A stretch of 8,654 bases of DNA from an uncultured Helcococcus sp. (lineage in GTDB: Bacteria; Bacillota; Clostridia; Tissierellales; Peptoniphilaceae), in assembly GCF_946998255.1 (NCBI RefSeq), contig NZ_CAMPYN010000046.1, positions 1 through 8,654 on the forward strand, written 5' to 3'. Position 1 is the first letter of the stretch, and every line of letters begins with the position of its first letter. Shown here piece after piece: positions 1-5,902 of this stretch. The translations under genes were made by a program, and so were the position numbers. Below the pieces are notes generated by a model. That model saw nothing but the letters and a program-made list of their open reading frames with translations, made no database searches and was not told the origin of the DNA.

Positions 1-176
1 GGATTAGCTAAACGATCGCTTGTCACCTGCAAGTTTTTAATATGGGTGAGAGATCCATTGAGAAAAATTAAAAACTCGCTACACTATTGACAGCTCAAAA
101 TAGTTGGTACCTAGAAAAACGGTGACCATAATTCTAGATAAACGCTAGGAGACTAGCGTTAGTTGGACCATCTCCA
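1..176 (+). ncRNA. ssrA: 3' part of a tmRNA-like RNA (ssrA), cut by the window edge, lacking a recognisable T-arm
   Basis: tmRNA with SmpB rescues stalled ribosomes. Seen here: an H-type pseudoknot (CTTG 19-22/CAAG 30-33 crossed by TCACC 23-27/GGTGA 45-49), enclosed by GATC 14-17/GATC 52-55. A bulged hairpin follows (83-90/95-104), then a second pseudoknot (TGGT 105-108/ACCA 125-128 crossed by CTAGAA 111-116/TTCTAG 132-137), then a perfect 8-bp hairpin with a GAGA tetraloop (141-160). It ends TTGGAC-CATCTCC-A. In known tmRNAs GGAC precedes the T-stem and CATCTCC-A is the 3' acceptor strand. A pseudoknot chain followed by these segments is the basis of the call. The 5' half, including the tag reading frame, lies outside the window. 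Oddities: the roughly 17-nt T-stem-loop is absent and CCA is not encoded (ATACA follows). It may be a pseudogene, a variant tmRNA, an assembly deletion or another structured RNA. No protein-coding reading is convincing. Confidence 0.55.
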
Positions 177-203
177 TACATATATAATAGCAAATTTTAA
201 AAT

Positions 204-247
204 AAAAAAACTATCAACATTGTTACAAAATGTTAATAGTTTTTTTT
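204..247. terminator. Bidirectional rho-independent terminator between the tmRNA-like RNA and dsdA
   Basis: AACATT (216-221) pairs with AATGTT (229-234) and CTAT (211-214) with ATAG (236-239), with one C/A mismatch between the two helices. The stem continues as A-run 204-210 against T-run 240-246. The loop is 222-228. The U-tracts on both sides mean it can stop the plus-strand RNA gene on the left and the minus-strand dsdA on the right, whose stop codon begins only 3 bp beyond the T-run. Confidence 0.85.
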
Positions 248-249
248 AG

Positions 250-1578
250 TTATCTATCTAAATATTTTTGCATTTCTTCTTCAGGTACTAGGTTACCACC
301 AGTAGCCCAGCAGATATGTGTTGCATTGTCCATCTTATCAAGTAGGTTATTATCCTTTAGATATTGTAAGGATTCTTCATGGTTAAATAACCCTACTGCA
401 CCGGCTATAGAAGCGCATGATGAAGGTTCGATTTTTATATCTTCTAGTCTATCTAAGTCTCTTAAGTGGTCGAACAATTCATCATCTTCACAAGTGATTA
501 CACCTGATAATAAGCTTTGTAGGTTTTCACCTGAAAACTTGGATGGTCTGGCAACTGATAAGCCGTCAGCTTCTGTAATGCCATCAATACCAAGATCGTG
601 AACTGAAACATCTGAGTGTAATTTTGTAGATGCACCAATTAAAAACGATGGTATATGGGTAGTTTCTACAAAGAAGGCGTGGACATTGTCTCCCAAAACC
701 TTTCTAAATCCGAAGGCAACCCCACCAGAAGATCCACCTACTCCACAAGGGCAGTAAACAAATACAGGATGGTCTTCATCAACCTTGATTCCCATTTCTT
801 TTAATTGTTTTTCAGTCCTGATAGCTGAAGTTGAATAACCCTTGAAAAGGATTTTTGAGTTTTCATCATCAACAAAGTATGAATATGGGTCCTTATCAGA
901 AATTTTTCTAGCTTCACTTATGGCATAAGAAAATTCACCATCATATTCTATAACAGTAGCACCTCTATCTCTTAAGTGGTCTTTTTTCCATTGTTTGGCA
1001 TCATTTGACATATGAACAATAGCATTGAAACCAAGAGCGGCTGCCATTACACCTACAGAAATACCTAGGTTTCCTGTCGAAGCAACTTGTACTGTATATT
1101 GTGAGAATAAATCTTTAAATTCTTCATTTAAAAATTGAGTATAGTCTCTATTTTCATCAATTATCTTATGTTCTTTAGCTAAAGCTTCAGCAAAAACTAA
1201 AACTTCATATAGGCCACCCCTAGCTTTTATAGATCCTACAACTGGCATATGTGAATCTAATTTTAGGTAGAGATTTCCCTTAAGTCCATATTTGTCTTTG
1301 TATTCTTCTTGCATGTGTTTTAGGTGTACTAGGTCTGATTCTAGAATACCCTTAGTTTCTATAATCTCTGGAAATTCATCAGAAAACAATTCTACTAATA
1401 GAGGTCCAAATTTTGTAAATCTTTCATTAGCTTCTTCAATATCTTTATATGTAAATTCAACATTTTCCCAAGCTTCTTTTCCTGTTTTTCTATCTGGATT
1501 TATCCAAACAGTAGGTTCAAGTCTGGCAACTTTGGCTAAAATTGGGCTTTTGCTTATTAATTCATCAACTGTATACAA
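250..1578 (-). CDS. dsdA: D-serine ammonia-lyase (D-serine dehydratase), 442 aa
   Basis: A cytoplasmic PLP enzyme that converts D-serine to pyruvate and ammonia, for detoxification or use as carbon and nitrogen. The protein is full length for DsdA and collinear with it. It has the PLP-lysine motif GSIKARGG with Lys118, the substrate-contact loop ASTGNLG at 166-172, the glycine-rich PLP-phosphate loop CGVGGSSGG at 278-286, and a C-terminal WATGG at 424-428. The start is TTG: AAGGAGG (complement of 1585-1591) lies 6 nt upstream, the reading MYTVDEL matches the family N-terminus, and there is no nearby in-frame ATG. The gene is monocistronic, divergent from the phosphatase gene, and ends at the shared terminator at 204-247. 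No dsdC-type regulator or dsdX-type transporter is adjacent in the window. The identification is firm. Activity on other D-amino acids such as D-threonine cannot be excluded. Confidence 0.95.
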   Translation of the reverse strand: MYTVDELISKSPILAKVARLEPTVWINPDRKTGKEAWENVEFTYKDIEEANERFTKFGPLLVELFSDEFPEIIETKGILESDLVHLKHMQEEYKDKYGLKGNLYLKLDSHMPVVGSIKARGGLYEVLVFAEALAKEHKIIDENRDYTQFLNEEFKDLFSQYTVQVASTGNLGISVGVMAAALGFNAIVHMSNDAKQWKKDHLRDRGATVIEYDGEFSYAISEARKISDKDPYSYFVDDENSKILFKGYSTSAIRTEKQLKEMGIKVDEDHPVFVYCPCGVGGSSGGVAFGFRKVLGDNVHAFFVETTHIPSFLIGASTKLHSDVSVHDLGIDGITEADGLSVARPSKFSGENLQSLLSGVITCEDDELFDHLRDLDRLEDIKIEPSSCASIAGAVGLFNHEESLQYLKDNNLLDKMDNATHICWATGGNLVPEEEMQKYLDR

Positions 1579-1616
1579 GATACACCTCCTTATAAATACC
1601 TATCTTACATTGTACC

Positions 1617-1644
1617 ATTATAGGGTGAAAAATGTAATAGTCTA
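1617..1644 (-). promoter_or_regulatory. Candidate dsdA promoter
   Basis: On the minus strand there is a perfect TATAAT (complement of 1617-1622). TAGACT (complement of 1639-1644, 4 of 6 matches to TTGACA) sits 16 bp upstream of it. This would give a leader of about 30 nt that ends in the strong Shine-Dalgarno of dsdA. An inverted repeat, TTACATT (1605-1611) and AATGTAA (1631-1637), brackets the -10 box and could be an operator. Confidence 0.55.
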
Positions 1645-1777
1645 ATAAAAAATATTATTTTAAGAAAACGGTGTCTTTATCATAAATAGTATTTTTAATA
1701 TGGATATATTTATTAAATATAACAATTATAAAAATTATACTTAATTTATCATAAGAAAATTGCTATAAAATCAAACT

Positions 1778-1813
1778 TGATATAATATTAATTGTTAATA
1801 CATTTTAAGGAGG
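1778..1813 (+). promoter_or_regulatory. Extended -10 promoter and Shine-Dalgarno of the phosphatase gene
   Basis: TGATATAAT (1778-1786) is a perfect -10 hexamer with the TGn extension, which can compensate for a weak -35. The best -35 is TTGCTA at 1760-1765 with a short 15-bp spacer. AAGGAGG at 1807-1813 lies 4 nt before the ATG at 1818. The rest of the roughly 240-bp gap between dsdA and this gene (1579-1817) is AT-rich and shows no gene. Confidence 0.6.
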
Positions 1814-1817
1814 AAAC

Positions 1818-4184
1818 ATGTATAGACAAAAAAGAATATTAGCATTTTTATTAGCTTTAATAGTTGGACTGGCACCAATTTCAACTGTATATGCTAACAA
1901 TGCTCAAAGTACAACAAGCGAAGAAGTTGCTCAAATTGAAACTGAAGTTAAATACATATCAAAATATGGTAATATAACACTTGCAGTTTCACCTAAAGAC
2001 TTTTTAGATAAAGGTTTTGAATATGGTGACATTATAGAAGTTACTGTAGGAGACACTAAACTAGAAATGCCTTTTGGTAAAAATTATAGTGATGTGGACA
2101 CAAAATCATTAGTAACCATATATAATTATGATGAAAAGCATAAAGACGCAGAAAATGTTATTATAACAGCTATAAATATGGGGAATTTCTCTAAAACATA
2201 TGGGGTAAAAGTCGGAGACAAAGTTACATATAAAATGGCAGAAAAAGCTGGTTACCTTTCAGAATTCCAATTAAGACAATTAACAAGGACCAATGACATA
2301 AAAGATTATGACAATGACCCTGTGAAATTCGCCAATTTTAGACCTATGAATACAAGCAAAATTGCTAAAAATAAATTTTATAGGTCTTCCAACCCAATAA
2401 ATAATGTTATATCAAGAGCTTCATATGCTAATAAACTAGTAGAAGAAGCTGGCATTAAAGCTGTAATGAATCTGGCAGATACACCTGCAGATATAGAAGG
2501 GTATGCATTAAAAGAAGATTTCAATTCTGAATATTACTACAAATTATTTAAAGATGGAAAAGTTATTCCTCTAAGTATGTCAGTAGATGTATCAGGTAAG
2601 GACTTTTCTGAAAAATTAAATAGGGGTGTGAAATTTATCCTACAACATGAGGGGCCATACCTAGTTCATTGTAATGAAGGCAAGGATAGAGCAGGATTTG
2701 TATCTGCTGTTTTAGAAGCTCTAGCAGGTTCTTCATTTGATGAAATAGTAAAAGATTATATGGTAACATATGAAAACTACTACGGTGTAGAAAAAAACAG
2801 CGAACAATATGATAAAATAGCCCAATCTAATATTGTTACATCTATGCTTCAAACTGTTGCAAATGTAGATAAGAAAACAGAACCAAGCACAATAAATTGG
2901 GAAGAAGCAGTCAAGAGATATTTTAGAGAAGATGTAAAATTAACAGAAGAAGAAATTACAGGTTTACAAAACTTACTCAGAACTGGTCAAATAAAACTTG
3001 GTAAGGAAGCTTCAGATGCATGGTCTGGTCAAATCACAGAAATAGAAAAATATGGTCATGGTCAAACTGATATCACTATAAAAGATTTCCTAGCTATGGG
3101 CTATGAATTTGGTGATATCTTAGAAGTGGAATTTGATAATGGCTATAAGATTTCAGGACCATTTTTAGATAATTATTTTGTAGAACAAGGCGAGTTTTTA
3201 GTAAGAGCTTACCCAGGACATGAATATGTAGGCCTATGTATAAACTATGGCAAGCTTAATGAGATTGCTGGTATTAAGCCAGGAAGCAAGTTTAAGATAA
3301 GCATGAAAGAAAAGGCTGGATACTTGACTCAATATGAGATTAGAAAACTTGAAAGATCTAATGATATCAAGGACTATGACAATGATCCAGTAAAATTTGC
3401 AAACTTTAGAATGTTAAATAATAGAAATATTAGAGATAAGATTATATATAGAAGTTCAAGTCCTATTAACAATATATTAGGAAGAGCATCTTATGCTGAT
3501 GATTTGATCAAGAAACATGGCATAAAATATGTAATAAACTTCTCTGATAACAAAGAAGATATAGAAAAATATATCAAGGCAGAGGACTTCAATTCACCTT
3601 ATTACAAAGACTTATATGAAAAGGGAAATGTACTAGCATTAAATATAGGACTTGCCTATAAGAGTGATGACTTCCAACAAGCTATGACTCAAGCCTTAGA
3701 ATTTATTGCTAAAAATGAAGGACCATTCTTATTCCATTGTATAGAAGGTAAGGATAGGACAGGTTACTTTGGTGCTTTGGTAAATGCATTGATGGGAGCA
3801 AGTAAGGAAGAAATAGTTAATGACTATATGAAGACCTATGAAAACTTCTATGGAGTAACTAAGGCTAACAAAGAAAAATATGACCTAATAGCCAATGATG
3901 TCCTAGATATGCTTAAATATATAACTGGATCAAATGATTTGGACAATATAAATATTCAAGAAAAAGCTAGAGCCTTTGTTTTAGAAAAAGGATTAAGTGA
4001 AAAAGATTTAGATTTAGTAATTAAACGTTTATCTAAGGTTGAAAATATAAAGGTAGAAGTTAAAAAACCTGCTAAGACTAGTCCAAAAACCAATGACTTT
4101 GGTATAATGACATTGACTTTAAATCTTGTATTATTATCAGCCCTTTATTTAGGAACAAAAAATAAAAAGAATAAAGTTAAATAA
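1818..4184 (+). CDS. Exported wall-anchored protein with two tandem [SAM_HAT_C-like + CX5R phosphatase] modules, 788 aa
   Basis: Seen: a signal peptide (KR at 5-6, hydrophobic 8-24, probable cleavage after VYA-26). Module 1 has a beta domain (about 45-140) and a phosphatase domain (about 155-345) with P-loop HCNEGKDRAG, Cys285 and Arg291. A helical linker covers about 355-400. Module 2 has a beta domain (about 405-497) and a phosphatase domain (about 511-700) with P-loop HCIEGKDRTG, Cys641 and Arg647. A C-terminal helix region, SPKTND at 755-760, a hydrophobic stretch 761-779 and a KNKKNKVK tail form a sortase signal. Known: HCxxGKDRTG typifies the Y_phosphatase3 group (Listeria LipA, mycobacterial PtpB), which act on phosphotyrosine or phosphoinositides. 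The beta domains (GNITL, YGDIIEV, YSDV, INMGN, GVKVGDKV) resemble the C-terminal domain of SAM hydroxide adenosyltransferases, with no N-terminal catalytic half. Inferred: a surface phosphatase of unknown substrate. Odd: P-loop 1 has Ala292 where Ser/Thr is usual. The gene is monocistronic. Confidence 0.85.
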   Translation: MYRQKRILAFLLALIVGLAPISTVYANNAQSTTSEEVAQIETEVKYISKYGNITLAVSPKDFLDKGFEYGDIIEVTVGDTKLEMPFGKNYSDVDTKSLVTIYNYDEKHKDAENVIITAINMGNFSKTYGVKVGDKVTYKMAEKAGYLSEFQLRQLTRTNDIKDYDNDPVKFANFRPMNTSKIAKNKFYRSSNPINNVISRASYANKLVEEAGIKAVMNLADTPADIEGYALKEDFNSEYYYKLFKDGKVIPLSMSVDVSGKDFSEKLNRGVKFILQHEGPYLVHCNEGKDRAGFVSAVLEALAGSSFDEIVKDYMVTYENYYGVEKNSEQYDKIAQSNIVTSMLQTVANVDKKTEPSTINWEEAVKRYFREDVKLTEEEITGLQNLLRTGQIKLGKEASDAWSGQITEIEKYGHGQTDITIKDFLAMGYEFGDILEVEFDNGYKISGPFLDNYFVEQGEFLVRAYPGHEYVGLCINYGKLNEIAGIKPGSKFKISMKEKAGYLTQYEIRKLERSNDIKDYDNDPVKFANFRMLNNRNIRDKIIYRSSSPINNILGRASYADDLIKKHGIKYVINFSDNKEDIEKYIKAEDFNSPYYKDLYEKGNVLALNIGLAYKSDDFQQAMTQALEFIAKNEGPFLFHCIEGKDRTGYFGALVNALMGASKEEIVNDYMKTYENFYGVTKANKEKYDLIANDVLDMLKYITGSNDLDNINIQEKARAFVLEKGLSEKDLDLVIKRLSKVENIKVEVKKPAKTSPKTNDFGIMTLTLNLVLLSALYLGTKNKKNKVK
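2292..2342 (+). repeat. Internal protein repeat, copy 1 of the 17-residue block at the phosphatase domain entrance
   Basis: Encodes residues 159-175 (NDIKDYDNDPVKFANFR). They are identical, residue for residue, to residues 515-531, encoded at 3360-3410. The DNA differs in 10 of 17 codons, every change at a third position. This is an old tandem duplication held constant at the protein level. The block marks the start of each phosphatase domain. Confidence 0.95.
3360..3410 (+). repeat. Internal protein repeat, copy 2 of the 17-residue block
   Basis: Encodes residues 515-531, the second copy of the block at 2292-2342. The two modules are spaced 356 residues apart, the same offset as between the two catalytic cysteines (285 and 641). 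The whole beta-domain plus phosphatase module was therefore duplicated as one unit. Confidence 0.95.
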
Positions 4185-4191
4185 TTAAGTA

Positions 4192-4224
4192 AAAAGCTGT
4201 TGCAGTTTAAATGCAACAGCTTTT
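4192..4224. terminator. Bidirectional terminator shared by the phosphatase gene and the small minus-strand gene
   Basis: Perfect 13-bp stem AAAAGCTGTTGCA (4192-4204) with TGCAACAGCTTTT (4212-4224) and a 7-nt loop. It is flanked by an A-run on the left and T-rich sequence on the right. It lies 7 bp after the plus-strand stop and 4 bp after the minus-strand stop, so it can serve both convergent genes. Confidence 0.9.
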
Positions 4225-4228
4225 GCTA

Positions 4229-4360
4229 TTATTTGTCTTCTTTATCTTTTTCTTTTAATTCTTCTTCATTTAATTGATGTTCTTTTTCCAAGTTTTCTTG
4301 TTGTTTAAGTTCAGCTTCTTTTTCTTCTAATAAGGCTCTTTCTAATTTTTTACTTTCCAT
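4229..4360 (-). CDS. Small highly charged helical protein, 43 aa, unknown function
   Basis: The reading begins MESKKLERALL and ends KEKDKEDK. About 60% of residues are Glu, Lys, Asp or Arg, with regularly spaced Leu and Ala. This predicts one amphipathic or coiled-coil helix with no signal peptide or membrane segment. Support for a real gene: AAGGAGG (complement of 4365-4371) lies 4 nt before the ATG, the same arrangement as for the phosphatase gene. A TATAAT (complement of 4388-4393) lies about 20 nt further upstream, and a terminator immediately follows the stop. It converges on the phosphatase gene and diverges from the CNNM/galU operon. I do not recognise the family and assign no function. 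Confidence 0.7.
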   Translation of the reverse strand: MESKKLERALLEEKEAELKQQENLEKEHQLNEEELKEKDKEDK

Positions 4361-4387
4361 ATTTCCTCCTTAAATTACTTTGATAGG

Positions 4388-4393
4388 ATTATA
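4388..4393 (-). promoter_or_regulatory. Candidate -10 box for the 43-aa gene
   Basis: Perfect TATAAT on the minus strand (complement of 4388-4393), about 17 bp upstream of the Shine-Dalgarno. I see no convincing -35 at 16-18 bp, so the promoter is only partly supported. Confidence 0.4.
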
Positions 4394-4447
4394 CCCAAAA
4401 ATGTGATAATAGAATCATTAACTGATAATTTCTTATATCGCCTATAA

Positions 4448-4504
4448 TTGAATATTTAGGGCTATTGTGATAATATTTAAGCATGTAATTTACACATTGG
4501 AGGG
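4448..4504 (+). promoter_or_regulatory. Candidate promoter and Shine-Dalgarno of the CNNM/galU operon
   Basis: TTGAAT (4448-4453) and TAATAT (4471-4476) are 17 bp apart, each matching 4 of 6 consensus positions. GATAAT at 4469-4474 is an alternative -10. GGAGGG at 4499-4504 immediately precedes the ATG at 4508. The divergent gap 4361-4507 holds nothing else I can identify. Confidence 0.45.
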
Positions 4505-4507
4505 AAA

Positions 4508-5902
4508 ATGGATATACCACAGGAATCTAGTGTCCCCATGAATTTTGAGGGGAATTTAACTGGACAAATTATATTAATAATATTACTTACTTTAATCAAT
4601 GCTTTTTTCTCAGCGGCAGAAATGGCTATGGTTTCTGTAGACCAAAACAAGCTTAAAAATGATGCTGATGATGGAGACAAAAAAGCAGAAAAGATTTTAA
4701 AATTATTAGATAATCAATCAAATTTACTATCTGTTATACAAATAGCTATTACCTTATCAGGATTTTTTAATTCAGCAGCAGCTGCAACAGGGATATCACT
4801 TAAGTTAGCAAGATGGCTAGGCACATACAATATTCAGTATGCTGTTACTATATCCCAAGTACTTATAACTATATTGCTATCCTTTATTACTATAGTATTT
4901 GGTGAATTAGTTCCAAAAAGAGTCGCTATAGCCCAAAGTGAGAAAATAGCTAGGATGTCAGTAAATATCATGACTGTAACCAATGCTATATTTAAACCTT
5001 TTGTATGGCTTTTATCTTCAACAACCAATTTAGTTTTAAAAATATTTGGAATGGAAGTTGACGATGTTGAAGGGAAAATCACTATAAATGATATAAAATC
5101 TTTAGTTAAATTGGGGCATTCACAAGGGGTAATAGACAAGGTAGAAAGCGAAATGATCAATTCGGTTATATCATTTGACGAAACCTTTGCTGAAGAAATC
5201 ATGACGCCAAGAACAGAAGTATTTATGATAGATATTGAAGATAATTTCCTTGAATACAAGGATGAAATGCTATCTTTAAAATATTCTAGGATACCAGTTT
5301 ACAGTGAAGATATTGATAATATAATAGGTATACTATATTTAAAGGACTATCTATTAGAAGCCTATGTAAAAGGTTTTGAAAATGTAAAAATAGATAAGAT
5401 TTTAAAACCTGCATATTTTGTACCTGAAAGAAAAAATATCAACGAATTATTTAATGAATTACAAACCAATAACCAACACATGGCCCTACTTATAGATGAA
5501 TATGGTGGTTTTGCTGGACTAGTAACTATGGAAGACCTCATTGAAGAGATAGTAGGGGATATAGATGACGAATACGACACTAGTGATCCAGAAATCACCG
5601 AAATTGCAAGAAATGTATATCAATTAAAAGCATCTATGACTATCAAAGATTTCAACAACTTTACTGGAAGTGAAATCGATGAAGAAAGTGATGACTACGA
5701 TACTATAGGTGGTTTTATAATTTATCTTTTAGGCTACATCCCAAATGAAGGGGATACTCCAAGTTTAGAATATGACAATTTAGATATAGAAGTTTTAAGG
5801 GTTCAAGATAAGAGGATACTTGAAGTTAAAATAACTGTCTATGATGAATTTGACAACCAAAGACCAGAAGAAAAAGAGGAAGAGAAGGATGAAGAAGATT
5901 AA
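4508..5902 (+). CDS. CNNM/CorC-family membrane protein (hemolysin C-like), DUF21-CBS pair-CorC_HlyC, 464 aa
   Basis: Domains in order: a DUF21/CNNM membrane region (about 15-205) with hydrophobic stretches near 19-38, 76-95, 113-136 and 155-180, including the conserved NAFFSAAEMA (31-40) and FGELVPKR (131-138). Then a CBS pair (about 230-350) with IMTPRTEVFMID, SRIPVYSEDIDNIIGILYLKDYL starting at 260, and LIDEYGGFAGLVTMEDLIEEI starting at 328. Then a CorC_HlyC domain (about 365-445, YDTIGGFIIYLLG). It ends in an acidic tail rich in Glu, Lys and Asp (446-464). Length and architecture are typical. Known: family members are linked to Mg2+ (and Co2+) efflux or homeostasis, with CBS domains sensing adenine nucleotides. 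The hemolysin name is historical. Transport substrate and direction are inferred. The gene is first in an operon, and its 3' end overlaps galU by 14 bp. Confidence 0.92.
   Translation: MDIPQESSVPMNFEGNLTGQIILIILLTLINAFFSAAEMAMVSVDQNKLKNDADDGDKKAEKILKLLDNQSNLLSVIQIAITLSGFFNSAAAATGISLKLARWLGTYNIQYAVTISQVLITILLSFITIVFGELVPKRVAIAQSEKIARMSVNIMTVTNAIFKPFVWLLSSTTNLVLKIFGMEVDDVEGKITINDIKSLVKLGHSQGVIDKVESEMINSVISFDETFAEEIMTPRTEVFMIDIEDNFLEYKDEMLSLKYSRIPVYSEDIDNIIGILYLKDYLLEAYVKGFENVKIDKILKPAYFVPERKNINELFNELQTNNQHMALLIDEYGGFAGLVTMEDLIEEIVGDIDDEYDTSDPEITEIARNVYQLKASMTIKDFNNFTGSEIDEESDDYDTIGGFIIYLLGYIPNEGDTPSLEYDNLDIEVLRVQDKRILEVKITVYDEFDNQRPEEKEEEKDEED

Noticed and set aside
1..176. Group I intron 3' end or T-box leader as an explanation of the structured RNA
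   Set aside because: A GNRA-capped hairpin near the 3' end fits a group I P9, but I could not find paired P7/P3 core elements. The AGGGTGG-type T-box antiterminator sequence is absent. tmRNA explains the 3' ending better.
230..601. Plus-strand open frame opposite dsdA, with others at 1292-1645 and 8315-8500
   Set aside because: These are antisense shadows of conserved genes (or run into the promoter region), with no ribosome-binding site and low-complexity Ser-rich products.
1650..1775. AT-rich stretch between dsdA and the phosphatase gene as a small gene or riboswitch
   Set aside because: No frame with a Shine-Dalgarno and no stable GC-containing helices were found. It looks like ordinary divergent promoter DNA.
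4834..5259. Minus-strand open frames inside the CNNM gene (also 4477-4680, 5362-5598, 5795-6070)
   Set aside because: They lie opposite conserved CNNM or galU sequence, lack Shine-Dalgarno sites and show no recognisable domain.
5841..5888. Upstream ATG of galU adding 16 residues
   Set aside because: It lies inside the preceding gene, adds a basic low-complexity tract absent from GalU proteins, and the ATG at 5889 gives the conserved N-terminus.
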